From: Larix kaempferi | Lineage: Eukaryota; Streptophyta; Pinopsida; Pinales; Pinaceae | Length of the DNA stretch: 64,000 nt | Direction of reading: 5' to 3' | NCBI GenBank assembly: GCA_027924585.1 | Contig: BSBM01001719.1 | Coordinates: forward strand, 13,659,001-13,723,000 | Shown here: one piece after another, positions 50,055-61,327 of the stretch | Position numbering within the stretch: position 1 is the stretch's first letter | Layout: every line of letters begins with the position of its first letter | Translations under genes and position numbers: made by a program | The notes under the pieces: generated by a model | Told to the model about the DNA's origin: nothing | Seen by the model: the letters and a program-made list of their open reading frames with translations, nothing else | Database searches by the model: none

Positions 50055-50685
50055 TGTTGTCCGCCAAACTGCACACCAGCAGTGGAAATCTTTCGAAAGC
50101 TATCTCCCTCACTGGAAGTGGGGAGAGGTGTGGCCTTGGGGGCAAGCAATGAGCCAGGTACTGTCACCTGAATCCCAGCTCCTCCGTTTAGGCTAACTCC
50201 TAACGAAGCCAAGGGGGGTAGTCCCTATAAAGAGTTTCACTAAGGCTCTTGTGTTTTTAAGGTTTTAAGTGTGAATGATGCGGATGGGTGTTGTTTAGGA
50301 GTTATTATGATGAGACCAAATTAAAAGATGAGATGAGCACAAGATAACAAAGCAATCCACGTTGCTAAAATGAAATAACGTGGATTGCTTTGTTATCTTG
50401 TGCTCATCTCATCTTTTAATTTGGTCTCATCATAATAACTCCTAAACAACACCCATCCGCATCATTCACACTTAAAACCTTAAAAACACAAGAGCCTTAG
50501 TGAAACTCTTTATAGGGACTACCCCCCTTGGCTTCGTTAGGAGTTAGCCTAAACGGAGGAGCTGGGATTCAAGTGACAGTACCTGGCTCATTGCTTGCCC
50601 CCAAGGCCACACCTCTCCCCACTTCCAGTGAGGGAGACAGCTTTCGAAAGATTTCCATTGCTAATGTGCAGTTTGGCGGACAACA
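50055..50685. repeat. 631-bp palindrome: two head-to-head LTR 3' halves
   Basis: Arms 50055-50363 and 50377-50685 are each 309 bp, complementary except for a few sites, with a 13-bp spacer (50364-50376). The right arm ends GGCGGACAACA just before the primer site, as a true LTR 3' end. The left arm is its inverted copy. Several arm differences (for example CAAGT against CAGGT in hairpin 2) are C-to-T or G-to-A changes. Confidence 0.95.
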
Positions 50686-50689
50686 TCTT

Positions 50690-50707
50690 TGGCGCCGTTG
50701 CCGGGGA
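50690..50707 (+). other. Primer binding site complementary to tRNA-Asp
   Basis: TGGCGCCGTTGCCGGGGA matches the complement of the 3' end of plant tRNA-Asp(GTC) over 18 bases, a few bases after the LTR end at 50685. Use of tRNA-Asp is known in Athila/Tat-type elements. Confidence 0.88.
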
Positions 50708-50866
50708 CAAATCTTTTTGTTCCTGGACAACCTTTATTTTTTCTAGTTTGTTTTACCTTTTTTGATAGATTCTAAATCTATCTGGCGACTCCACTGCCCC
50801 TTTTAGTTTTACTTTTGGTAGATTTTTAGTTTAATCACTCTCTGAAATTAGACTTGGATCCATCTG

Positions 50867-52237
50867 GTGACTCCACTATCAGTTAACAACTCAAGGTATT
50901 CAACTAGAAGAAATTCTGAAGGTTTGCTTAGTTTTATCCCTGAGCCTGAAAAGGTTTATAGGAGAAGATTAAACAAACTTGCTTCTCGTAAAATCTTTGA
51001 AAATCTTAGATCTGAGTCTATTTTAGACATCCATTCTTTGTTTCAAGAAAATCAAGAAAATTTTGAAGACAATAATTGTTTCCTTTCCACCATGGGTGAG
51101 TTTTTTACTCAACTAGATTTCACTCAGATAGCAGGTCAACCCCATGATATTCCTGAAAAAGCTGTCAACAAACTCACAAGTTTCAACGGCACTGATGCCT
51201 CTACTTCTGCTGAACAGCATATCAGAAACTTCAACAGACTTTGTGGTTCCTACCTCAAAGGCACTGATAAACATGAGGATGTTTACATGACTCTTTTTGC
51301 CATATCTTTAGAAGGCAAAGCCGGGAACTAGTACGACAATTTACCAGACAAATCTTTCGCCACCATAGCAACTTTCAAGACTGCTTTCCTCAACAAATTT
51401 GGCAGCAAAAAGGAGCCTAGACATCTAGTTGCAACCTTAACCAGCATGAAGAAGACAGAAAATGACACTATGGATGAATTCAATACTAAATTCCAGGAGT
51501 TGTCAAATTCCATCCCTGAGACTTATGCACCTCCTGCAACTTCATTACTGGACTACTACATAGAGGCACTGAGTGGTAAGATACAATATCAACTGAGAGA
51601 TAAAGAACCTACTACTTTGGCTGAAGTTCAAAGTTTAGCCGTCAAGATTGACAAAAACATGATGTCTTCCGGTGAGTCCAACATTCAAGGTTACTCAAGA
51701 TCTTCAATCCCTTTGAAAAATAATGAACCAAAAGATAAAGATCCTTTATCAATTATGAAGGAAACTCATGAAAAACAGATATCAGAAATGAGAAATGAAA
51801 TGCGAAATGAAATGAAAAGGGAAATGAAGAGAAACATGGAGGAAGCTGAAGCAAAACCCCTTGCTCAGCTAAAAGAAATTCAAAGTCGGATTATAAATGT
51901 TGAAAGGACCCAACCTCAACTTCAACCTAAGGTTTTTGCTACAAAGCAGAATTGGCAAAGAAAACCTCCCAACCATGAACAGAGGCCTCCAAATCAATTA
52001 GAGGCTGCTAACATGGTTGAGTCATACAAGCCATTTTGTAGGGCATGCAGAGATTTCCACGAGGAATTTGGTTGCCACTATGCATGTTTTGTTCAAGAGC
52101 ATGGTTATCCTGAGGGATGTGGCCCTAGTACTTCATCAGACGAGCCTGTTTTTATCAACCATGTGGGAAATAACTATGAAAATCTTAATGTGACTTAAGC
52201 CAACCAAGGTTATCAATAGATTGATTATATGACTTAA
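50867..52237 (+). pseudogene. Tat-like element gag
   Basis: A single reading frame broken by TAG 51329, TAA 52196, TAG 52217 and TAA 52235. The first part (50867-51331) ends in the capsid motif with FNGTDASTSAEQHIRNFNRL. The second part (51446-52198) has a capsid C-terminus (TMDEFNTKFQELSNSIPETY), a charged coiled stretch (MRNEMRNEMKREMKRNMEEA) and a Cys/His-rich segment (FCRACRDFHEEFGCHYACF) in place of a classical knuckle. Apart from the nonsense codons it is well preserved. Confidence 0.82.
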
Positions 52238-52249
52238 CTCTATGGTGAG

Positions 52250-53845
52250 ATGCCACCCAATATCAACAACAGCCAGAGATTCAAGGGAAATACATATCAA
52301 AAGAAACCGAAGGAGGGACCTTCCACTCAAACTGCTCCTAAGGTAGCAGTTCCTCACATTACTCAAGAAATTAATAATGATAAGGAAACTGTTGATTTAA
52401 CTTTTGATTTAGGTAATTGGTTGGCCAACACTAAGGTTCCAGTCCCAGTACTTGAACTGTGTAAACTTCCTGGTCAGAGTGATAAACTTTTGAAAATGTT
52501 AGAGCCTCAGGCAGATGGTACTCCTCCTTCTATTCCTAAGCCCACAGCTTCTGAAAAGCCTCCTGCTATTCCTAAAACCATAGCTTCTGAAAATCCTCCT
52601 CCACTTGCAAAGCCTCCTACCCCTAAAAAGGTAACTTTCTTAGAAACTAAAGAGCAACCTTCAACGAGTTGTAAAAATTATTTTGGGGATCCCCCTATAG
52701 TCCTACATACCAGGGAAACAAGAAAAGAAGCTCACCCACCTTTCTACATATCATTGATGATAGGTGACCTTCTTCTACATAATTGTATGTTGGATTCGGG
52801 ATCTAGTGCAAGCCTGATGACCAAAAAAGTCATGCAACAACTTAATCTAAAAACCACTAGACCTTATGGAAATGTATGTGCCATGGATTCTAGACCTGTC
52901 GAAGTTGAGGGGATGATTCAAAATCAAACCATCAAATTGGCCAAGTACCCTGACATCCATGTCACCATGGATATCCTTGTCATAGATGTGCCTCATAAAT
53001 GGGGGATGCTTCTTTCTAGAAAGTGGGGTGCTTCTTTGGGTGGGTCACTACAATTAGACTTATCCTATGCAACTGTTCCGACATCTGAAAATTCTCTCGT
53101 CAAACTTCACTCTAAAAAAGAAAGAAGATACCATGTTGAAAATCCCCAAAAACCATCAAATGAATACATCTACAATACGGATGAAATAGGAACCTACCAG
53201 GTAAATTCCACCTTCTTAGATCATGTTCATAAAGAAATGAAAGATAAGAAAGTTGATGGATTGTGGAAAATGGAGTTTGATGGTGTTTTTTCTAGAGCTG
53301 GCAAAGGTGCTGGTATAGTCTTGATATCACCCAAGGGGAAGGTCTTCAACTTTGCATTCAGACTTGAGTTTGAAGCCACAAACAATGTTGCAGAATATGA
53401 AGCACTTTTATTAGGCATAGAGATCGCTAAAGACATGAAAATAAAGATGCTTAGTATCAAAGGAGATTCTGACTTAGTTGTGCAATAGATCAAGGGTAAT
53501 TTTGCATGCCATTGTAAAAGACTTAAGGGGTATAGGAATGCAGTGTGGGACACCATGGAGTACTTTGATGCATTAAACATAAAAGCAGTCCATAGGGAAG
53601 AAAACAGTGTGGCGGATAGGTTGGCAATTGCGGCATCTACCCTCCAGCCTTCAGAGGAAATGTTGAACGGAGACTGTACCCTTGAAATAAATTATAGGCC
53701 ATCAATCCCAAACAACATAAACCACTGGCAAATTTTCAAAGATGATGAACAGATTCTGAAGTTTATACATAACCTGGATGAGTTCTCAGACTTCAAGATA
53801 AATGGGCAGGAGGCAAGCAGTACCTGGAGGACAGCCAAAACCTAA
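52250..53845 (+). pseudogene. Tat-like element protease and extra (archaeal-type) RNase H
   Basis: Same frame as gag. A Pro-rich linker is followed by the aspartic protease site MLDSGSSASLMTKK near 52785. From about 53250, WKMEFDGVFSRAGKGAGIVL, NNVAEYEALLLGIE and KGDSDLVVQ give the D, E and D of an aRNH fold. After a TAG at 53486 the frame continues to HREENSVADRLAIAAS with the last catalytic Asp. The frame closes at 53843 and RT uses another frame. An RNase H placed before RT is the notable point. Confidence 0.85.
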
Positions 53846-53850
53846 ACCCC

Positions 53851-55480
53851 ATGTCACATGGAGCTACTAAGTTAGAGAACATTTTTGACAGGCAGGATGG
53901 AAAGAAAAATAACATTGACCAATTGAAACCTGGTGACTATATTGAGGTGAACATTGGATCGGAAACAAATCCGAAAATCATAAAAATAGGAAAAGGAACT
54001 TCTGAAAAGGAGAGGAATGCTCTAATAAGCCTGGTAAAGGAGTATAGAGACATTTTTGCATTTACATATGATGAGCTAAAAGCCTATAGGGAGGATGTTT
54101 TCCAACATAACATCCCTCTGAAACCATAAATGATAAATACAAAACCTTTCCGCCAAAAACTCAGAAAAATAAATCCTAAGTTGGCTCCTATTGTCAAACA
54201 TGAATTAGAAAAAATGCTGGCAACAGGAATTATAGCACCAACCAAACATACGTCATGGTGTTCCAACTTGGTTGTGGTAAGGAAGAAGAATGGGTGTATC
54301 AGGATATGCATTGATTTTAGAAATCTTAACATAGCCTGCCAAAAAGACAATTATCCTCTCCCTAACATGGAAACCCTCCTCCAACAGGTCACTGGATCTA
54401 CGATGATGTCCATGCTTGATGGATTTTCAGGCTATAACCAGGTGGTTATCAAAGAAGGAGATAGGCACAAAACAACATTCACAGCCCCTTGGGGGACTTT
54501 TGAATATCTGAGAATGCCCTTCGGTCTCACAAATGCTGGGGCCACCTTCCAGAGGGCCATGGATTATGCCTTTAGCAAATTAATGGGTAAAATCATAGAA
54601 ATATACCAGGATGATTTAACCGTCTTTTCCAAAAAGAGATCCAGCCATGTTGACCATCTTAGAAAAGTCTTTCAACGATGCAGAGAGTTTGGCATTTCCC
54701 TGAATCCGGCTAAGTCTGTTTTGGGCATTGAAGAGGGAAAGCTTTTGGGTCACATCATTAACAAAGATGGGGTCAAGATTGACCCCGAGAGAATCAAAGC
54801 TATCCAGGAGATTCCCCTTCCTAGGAATGTTAAAGGTCTCCAATCATTTAATGGCCATATAAACTTCATAAGGAGATTCATACCCAACCTTGCCGAGCTC
54901 ATGAAACCTATGCAAGCTCTCCTAAAAAAGAATGCTAAGTTCATTTGGATGGATGAAGGAAAAGAGGCTTTTGACACCATAAAGGATTCCATTACTAGAG
55001 CACCTGTCTTAGTCAGCCCGGATTATACAAAAGATTTCATGATTTTTTCATTTGCCTCAGAAGACACCATTGCTGGTGTGTTGCTCCAGAAGAACTTCAA
55101 AGGGTTCAAGCAACCAATTGCCTTTATGAGTAGAGCATTACAAAACTCCGAGTTGAAATACACAATCATGGAAAAACATGCATATGCCTTAGTCAAATCT
55201 TTGAAGCACTTCAGAACATATATAGGCTATTCCAAGGTCATATTGTATGTTCCCCATGCTGCAGTGAAAGACATCCTCTCTCAACAGGATTGTTTAGGAA
55301 TAAGGGGTACATGGGTTTCCAAAATCTAGGAATATGACCTTGAGATAAATCCCACCAAGTTAATCAAAGGACAAGGGCTTGCTAAAATGCTCACTCAAAA
55401 GAATGAAGAAGCCATTGAAATGATTGTTGAAAATGACATTCCCCAACCTTCCATGACTCTTGCCCTCCAGGAGCTTGACA
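53851..55480 (+). pseudogene. Tat-like element reverse transcriptase and gypsy RNase H
   Basis: INPKLAPIVKHELEKMLATG starts the RT. WCSNLVVVRKKNGCIRICID, SMLDGFSGYNQ and MPFGLTNAGATFQRAMD follow, with the catalytic IYQDDLTVFS near 54604. From about 54950 the RNase H (FMIFSFASEDTIAGVLLQ; IMEKHAYALVKSLKHFRTYI) continues. Stops at 54127 and 55327 interrupt an otherwise continuous frame that runs on to 56652. Confidence 0.9.
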
Positions 55481-56652
55481 ACATCTAGTATTCTGACATC
55501 ATCTATTTCCTCCTCCACTTCAATTGTCCTGATCACCTCAAGGGTCACAAGTGAAGGGCTTTGAGACTTAAAATTGCTAGATATTGCCTTACCCAAGAAG
55601 GTTTGGGCTGGAGAAACCCAGATGGCATCATACTCAAGTGTGTGAACGAACAGGACTCCAAAAGAATCTTGACTGAGTTTCACTCAGGATTTTGCGAAGG
55701 TCACTATGCAGCAAATACAACTGCTCACAAGATCCTAAGAGCTGGATACTATTGGCCCACCATCTTTGCAGATGTTCACAAACACGTTAAGTGTTGCCAA
55801 GAGTGTCAGCTCTTCACTGGTAAGCAGAAGCTGGCTGCACTCCCCCTCACACCTGTTGTAGTCCTTGCCCCTTTTCAACAATGGGGCCTTCATTTTATCG
55901 GCAAATTCAAAGATAACTCTAGCAATGGATTTTGCTGGATTCTTACGGAAACCGATTACTTCACCAAATGGGTAGAGGCCATACCTACTAAGAAGGCCGA
56001 TGAAAATGTTGTCATAAACTTCATTGAAGAAAGAATCATCACCAGGTTCGGAATCCCTTTAAAAATAACAAATGATAATGCCAAGGCTTTCAGTTCTGGA
56101 GAAGTAAATGACTTATGTTTCAAATATGGCATCATCCTATCCCATTCCTCAGATTACTACCAGCGGGGAAATGGACTTGCTGAGTCTACAAATAAAAATC
56201 TAATGAGTATCCTTAAGAAAACTGTGGGTGATAACAAGAAAGCATGGGACAACAGGATTAAGTATGTCGTATGGGATGACAGAATAACCAAGAAGAACTC
56301 CACAGGGAAATCCCCTTTTGAGTTGGTGTATGGTCTCACAGCCACCCTTCCGGTTAGCATGCAGATTCCAATTTTCAGATTAATAAGTGAGTATGGGACG
56401 GAAAAATCGGAAATGGAGCAAAGGATAAATCAAATCATTGAATTAGATGAAGCCAGAAGAGCTGCCCTTGATCCATCCTTGAGACACCAGGAAAGTATGA
56501 AGGGTACATTTGACAAATCAGCCAAGCCAAGACCTTTCCAGGTAGGAGATATTGTTCTCCTATGGGACAAAAGAAGGGAGAAGCCTGGGAAACATGGGAA
56601 ATTCGATAGCCTTTGGAAGGGCCCGTTTATCATCCACATCATTCGCACTTAA
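55481..56652 (+). pseudogene. Tat-like element integrase
   Basis: After TAG 55486 and TGA 55552 the frame is open. The HHCC zinc region reads HSGFCEGHYAANTTAHKILR and CCQECQLF. The core has the three acidic residues in ETDYFTKWVEA, ITNDNAKAFSS and GNGLAESTNKN. The C-terminal RPFQVGDIVLLWDKRREKPG and FDSLWKGPFIIH then run straight into LTR sequence, so the last part of pol, the polypurine tract and the LTR 5' part are deleted. The catalytic core itself looks intact. Confidence 0.9.
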
Positions 56653-56864
56653 AACCTTAAAAAACACAAGAGCCTTAGTGAAACTCTTTATAGGGACTAC
56701 CCCCCTTGGCTTTGTTAGGAGTTAGCCTAAACGGAGGAGCTGGGATTCAGGTGACAGTACCTGGCTCATTGCTTACCCCCAAGGCCACACCTCTCCCCAC
56801 TTTCCAGTGAGGGAGACAGCTTTCGAAAGATTTCCGCTGCTGGTGTGCAGTTTGGCGAACAACA
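56632..56864 (+). repeat. Truncated 3' LTR of the Tat-like element
   Basis: 233 bp aligning to 50455-50685 of the right palindrome arm, with the same hairpins (56710-56736, 56748-56763) and ending GGCGAACAACA. The junction with pol lies in short homology ATCC(A/G)CATCATTC, suggesting deletion by microhomology. Confidence 0.9.
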
Positions 56865-56869
56865 AGATG

Positions 56870-58070
56870 TAAAGACAACTTTCCTCAATGGGATAATTGA
56901 GGAAGAAGTGTACATAGAGCAACCTCTAGGATTTGAGATCAGTGGGAAGGAGTCCCATTTTTGTAAGCTTAAAGGGCCTTATATGGACTCAAGCAAGAAC
57001 AAAGAGCATGGTATTCTAGGATTGATGGATACCCGCAAAGTATATACTTCACCAAAAGTGAAGCAAATCCCAACTTATATTTTTATTGATGAGGTTGATC
57101 TGCTTGTTTTGGTGTTGTATGTAGATGACTTGTTTCTTATGGGTTCAGAGAAGCTCATTAAAGGGTGAAAGGCAAATATGGCAAACAAGTTCGAGATGAA
57201 GGACATTGGCATGATGCATTACTTCTTGGGGTTGGAGGTTTGGCAGAGGCCAGGGAATATTTTCCTTAGGCAAGGTAAGTATGTAGACAAAATCCTGAAG
57301 AGATCGCATAGTGAGGACTACAAACCTATGGCCATGCCTATGATCACTAATTTGAAGAAAGGAACAACTTTAGATTCAAATATGGTGGATGCCACTTTCT
57401 ACAGGCGGCTAATAGGTTCCTTGATGTATCTAGCCGACACTAGGCCAAATATATGTTTTGCAATATACACCTTGAGTCAATTCATGGTAGAGCCAAGATA
57501 GGAGCATTAGGTGGCAGCAAAACATGTGCTCAAATATTTGAGGGGCACGGTAGAGTATGGGCTGAGATATCTTGGAGATGGTGAGGTGAAGTTGCAAAGG
57601 TATACAAAATCAGATTGGGAAAGCAATGCATCAGATAAGAAGATCACCTCAAGGAGCTGCTTTAGCTTGGGATCAACGATGATATCCTGGTTCAGCCAAA
57701 AACAAATTTCTGTGGCACTCAGCTCAAAAGAGGCAGAGGATGTGGTAACCAGTACTACTAGCTGTGAGGCATTTGGATTCGCAAGTTTCTTGCAATATTA
57801 TTTGATTAGGAATTGGATCCCACGGTGATTTACTGTGATAATCAAAGTTGTATCAAACTCTCTGGGAATCCAATGTTTCATGACAAGTCCAAGCACAATG
57901 AGATCAGATATCAATTCATTCAAGACAGGATTCAAAAATAAGCAACATAACTCCAATATGTACCCACAGATCAACAAGTTGTTGATATTCTGACGAAGCT
58001 CTTAGCAAAGGGCAAGATTGAAGCATTTAGAGACAAACCTGGATTGGTGCAAAATTCCTTCCTCGCTAAG
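56870..58070 (+). pseudogene. copia-2 reverse transcriptase 3' part and RNase H
   Basis: 56870 on reads KTTFLNGIIEEEVYIEQPLG, then after a short deletion VLYVDDLFLMG, the YVDD catalytic site of copia RT. 57178-57501 reads MKDIGMMHYFLGLEV and the rest of the thumb. 57511-57828 is RNase H (ISWFSQKQISVALSSKEAE), and DQQVVDILTKLLAKGK near 57975 is the usual C-terminal motif. Stops at 57168, 57501 and 57828 mark frame breaks. Confidence 0.9.
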
Positions 58071-58076
58071 AGGGAG

Positions 58077-58808
58077 TGTCGAAGAATATAGCTCGAACAA
58101 GGACTTCCGCACAGGTTTAGTGTGAACACGTCGAGAGTAGTTCAAATTAAATCTATTTTGTAATTCACTTTAGTAATAAAGTGAATGTCTTATATACCTT
58201 AGGATTTAGACTAATCTCAGATTCCCAACCATACATCTCACAGAGAGATTAGGATTTTGGTAAATTAGGGTTTCAGCTCAACTATAAAAGGCAGGTCAAG
58301 ATAGAGGGTTTAGACACACATACACGCGACGTCAAGTTTTGTCAAGAGGTGACTGAGATCATCTGTTGAGCAGGTTTAGAGCATCACAGAGGAGCCAAGG
58401 TCAGGAAACATGCAAAAAGCAGTGTACAGATTCTATACATGTGGTCCAAACGATTGGACAGATTCTGTACAGACCAATCTGTACAGTTGTACAAACAAGG
58501 CCCGTACAGCAGGCCATCAGACCAGAAGGCAAGTTTTCTCATTTTTTAGCAGGCAGATTTTCTCGGTAGCTGTACAGATTTGTTTTTTGGGTGTACCATA
58601 CAGCTGTTAGTTTGACAGCTTGTGGTTAACGAAAAGCTGATTTGAAAGGCCTAATGACCTATGCATTGTGTTTATGCTTCCACTATTTACTTTCCAGCTA
58701 TGTGTGTGATTGTTGCTATGTGAAGAATTTAGTTTCTGCAATTAAATAACAGTACTGTTTAGTTGAGAACATAAGGGCAGCAATCACCTAGGGTTTCGAA
58801 TTTTCACA
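58077..58808 (+). repeat. copia-2 3' LTR
   Basis: 732 bp starting TGTCGAAGAATATAGC and ending TTTTCACA. It aligns with the reassembled 5' LTR pieces. ACTATAAAAGGC near 58281 is a plausible TATA box. Confidence 0.88.
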
Positions 58809-59630
58809 CTTTCAACTTACAAAGTAATGGCAATATAATATACACTGGAGTGCAAATGAGGTCATCCCTGATGTTTTGATGTTAGGGCTCTTTTGGCTTG
58901 GTCTATGTCGCTTTCAAGTCAGCTTTGTAGATCTCTGTTATGATACCTGAGACATCTATTAATATCTCACTTAGTAAGGTATGGAGTGTCAATTGAAAAC
59001 TCTAAAGGGTGGGAACTTTTTGACATCTACTATATAGGTTTATTTGTTGGAGGCGAGAGAAAATTCTAGCCAATAAGTTTCAGCACCTTGGCTAGCAAGC
59101 TACATAGAAGATGAGTGCTAAGTAAATATATTTGTTACAGCCTGTGTGGGAGTCATCCATGATAGACTCCTGTGCAATGTAGTGACAAGAAGGAAAACCA
59201 TTTTTGTTGGGGGTCAGGGGTGGGGTGTAAGCATCAAGCTCAGCTAATATGAGAAAATGTGGGACCTTTCCCTTGCTGTGAATATGTTTTGAGACCAGTA
59301 GGTATGGCTTTATACTTCACGAATCACAACCATAAATGAGAGATAGTGTCACCAGAAAAGAGGCAAATCCTAACCCAAATATCCTAAAAATGAAGTTCGA
59401 TGCACTGTCTTACCAAGGTTGTTAGAACTACACATCCTTTAATCAGCCTTGATTCTGCCGTTGGACCAGGCTAAAAGACGGGCCATAGAAAACCACTCCT
59501 AGGCAAGTGTATGATAGTCTTTAGGTTTAGCTTCTTTTCATTGATAGAAAACACATAAAATAAAATGTCTATGGCAAGAAGCAAATAGGGAGTTTCAGCC
59601 ATTTCCAGAACTGATGGATTCTTCCGGGTT
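58809..59630 (-). other. Intron 3 between copia-2 and the MITE
   Basis: Non-coding intron sequence; no element recognised. Confidence 0.5.
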
Positions 59631-59638
59631 GTTTCAAG

Positions 59639-60075
59639 CATAGTAGCATAATTCGAGTACGAATACGATTCGATACGTAAAAAATACGTACTGAAAATAT
59701 CTAGTACGAATAAAATACAGAAGTAGCTTGCTTATATATAATATTTTTAATCAAATATTCACAAATATACAATACATATACATAGACATTTATATAATAA
59801 AATTTAACATATATTTAAAAAACAAAAATATAAAATCCCAACAAACGTGAGATATGGAAGTGTGAGAGACCACAACTACTTATTTATAGTTATTTTAATA
59901 AAAAAACATGAAATTGAATGGTATTTTTGTTTTATAGTGTTTAAATAATTAACGTTTTTTTTTCTCCACTAATATTCTGTACCCGTATTACACCTACACT
60001 GAATATTCGACGAATTCGAATTTATTCCGAATTTCCGTACACAAAGTACCAATACGGCCGAATTATGCTGCTATG
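59639..60075. mobile_element. hAT-type MITE (437 bp)
   Basis: The 17-bp inverted ends CATAGTAGCATAATTCG and CATAGCAGCATAATTCG differ at one base. A perfect 8-bp duplication GTTTCAAG lies at 59631-59638 and 60076-60083. The interior is AT-rich with subterminal TACGAATACG/CGTATTGG motifs and no coding sequence. Confidence 0.93.
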
Positions 60076-60083
60076 GTTTCAAG

Positions 60084-61217
60084 AAATGGCCAGAAACTCC
60101 TTATCCATTTCCAGGACTGTCAAAAACAAGATGATATTCCAGAATCTTGGGTGGTTTCTGAAACTGGAAACTTGTCCCAAGCTGACCAGAAAAGGGTTTT
60201 GCATTTCATATGCGTTGAACCTAGTCTAAGGTTTCACCAGTGCTTCAGTTCACCATGTACCCATATCATCTTGCCAATGCTGCATGGTGCTAGTTGTCAT
60301 ACTTGATCCAGAAAAATAAAACAAAAAAGAAATCAGTGCTACACTAACCAAATGACAATACAGAGAGAAACATGTATTCTTATTTCTTATATCTGCCTGT
60401 TATGTGTCTGCAATAGGAGCCAAGCCCAACACTTGAAAGTGGAAAACCAAGAGTTGGGGATAAATGATTGCATATCAGGTTAGCACATTGATCCTTGGTG
60501 GTCTAACCATAGTGTCTCAAAATGTTAAAAGGAAAGCAGATTGCCAAATTCACATCATCTCAACTTTTATAAGGGTTGCTATTGCCAATAGAAATAAAAT
60601 TAGATGCTAATGATCATTTCCTTATCTTGCCAAGGAAGTTGGGAAAGAAGAGTTTTGCACAGTGTATAAATCACAAAAAGAGTAAAAACTAAAAACTAAG
60701 CTTTAAAAATTTCATTCAAAGAGTATCAAAGGCATTTTCTTAGGAGATCGGTTTTTGAAGGAGATGAAAAGAGCTCAAAACGTGTGGGTGCCTATCTGAA
60801 TCTTAAAAATTATCAATGGGGATAAACCTTATATAGCTTTATCTTTAGTGGTATGGATAGACTTGGTGCACTCTATTTGTGACATCTTCTAGATGTTTGT
60901 TACTTTACAAAATGTTACAGAAACTTCCAGATTTTTATGAGCAATAAGAGGATGCCAAAACAAAATTTAAAAGAGGTAGAAACTAGAGTCCAAAGCTGGT
61001 AGGAAAAGTAATAATTGAAGGAATTCTTAGATAATCAATTGCCATGTACCCTCATGTTTTTCCCATTTTGAAGATTATATGCACACGCATTTTGAAATAA
61101 ATAATTAGTTTCTTCATCCATATGTCTAGGTTTCCTGTGCACAAAGTATAACACCGGACCAGTCAAAGTTATAGAAAACAAACTACTAAATACGATGGGT
61201 TTTGATTTTCAGCTTAC
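60084..61217 (-). other. Intron 3, right part up to exon 3
   Basis: Non-coding intron sequence next to the exon 3 donor at 61217. Nothing recognised. Confidence 0.6.
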
Positions 61218-61327
61218 TTTAACCAATCAACTGTATGTTCCTGCTTTGAATAACTCTGCAGCATATGAACAGAAATTCCCAGCCTCTCCCAGGCAGTTCG
61301 CATGGGTCCATCTTCAAGTGAATAAAG
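61218..61327 (-). CDS. Exon 3 of glycosyltransferase
   Basis: It encodes 36 codons plus two bases. The acceptor is TTACAG and the exon reads LYSLEDGPMRTAWERLGISV, followed by HMLQSYSKQEHTVDWL. The YSLEDGP motif is a strong family signature. It ends in phase 2 at the donor AA|GTAAGC, which opens the 23.6-kb intron 3. The split Asn codon is completed by the first base of exon 4, which lies at 37593. Confidence 0.9.

Larger units (their letters stand above)
50055..56864 (+). mobile_element. Tat-like Ty3/gypsy element nested in copia-2 RT
   Basis: It interrupts the copia RT codon MDV. GGATG (50050-50054) on the left and AGATG (56865-56869) on the right are the expected 5-bp duplication with one change. 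Outer ends are TGTTGT and ACAACA. The interior has a tRNA-Asp primer site, gag, protease, an extra RNase H, RT, RNase H and integrase. The left end is a 631-bp palindrome of LTR 3' halves, and the right LTR is only a 233-bp 3' fragment. It shares the two-hairpin motif with giant LTRs A-C, so it is probably a relative. Confidence 0.9.
39952..58808 (+). mobile_element. Ty1/copia LTR retrotransposon (copia-2) with three nested insertions
   Basis: The 5' LTR starts TGTTGAAGAATGTAGC at 39952 and ends at 47527, directly before TGGTATTAGATCC (a tRNA-Met-type primer site). It is split by a chromovirus and a hAT element: its three pieces (39952-40263, 45392-45717, 47431-47527) sum to 735 bp, matching the intact 3' LTR 58077-58808 (732 bp). 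The purine tract AGAGGGAG precedes the 3' LTR. Removing all insertions leaves about 5.2 kb, a normal copia length, with gag, protease, integrase, RT and RNase H in the expected order. No matching target duplication remains (AGAGA against CTTTC). It is antisense to the host gene. Confidence 0.88.
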
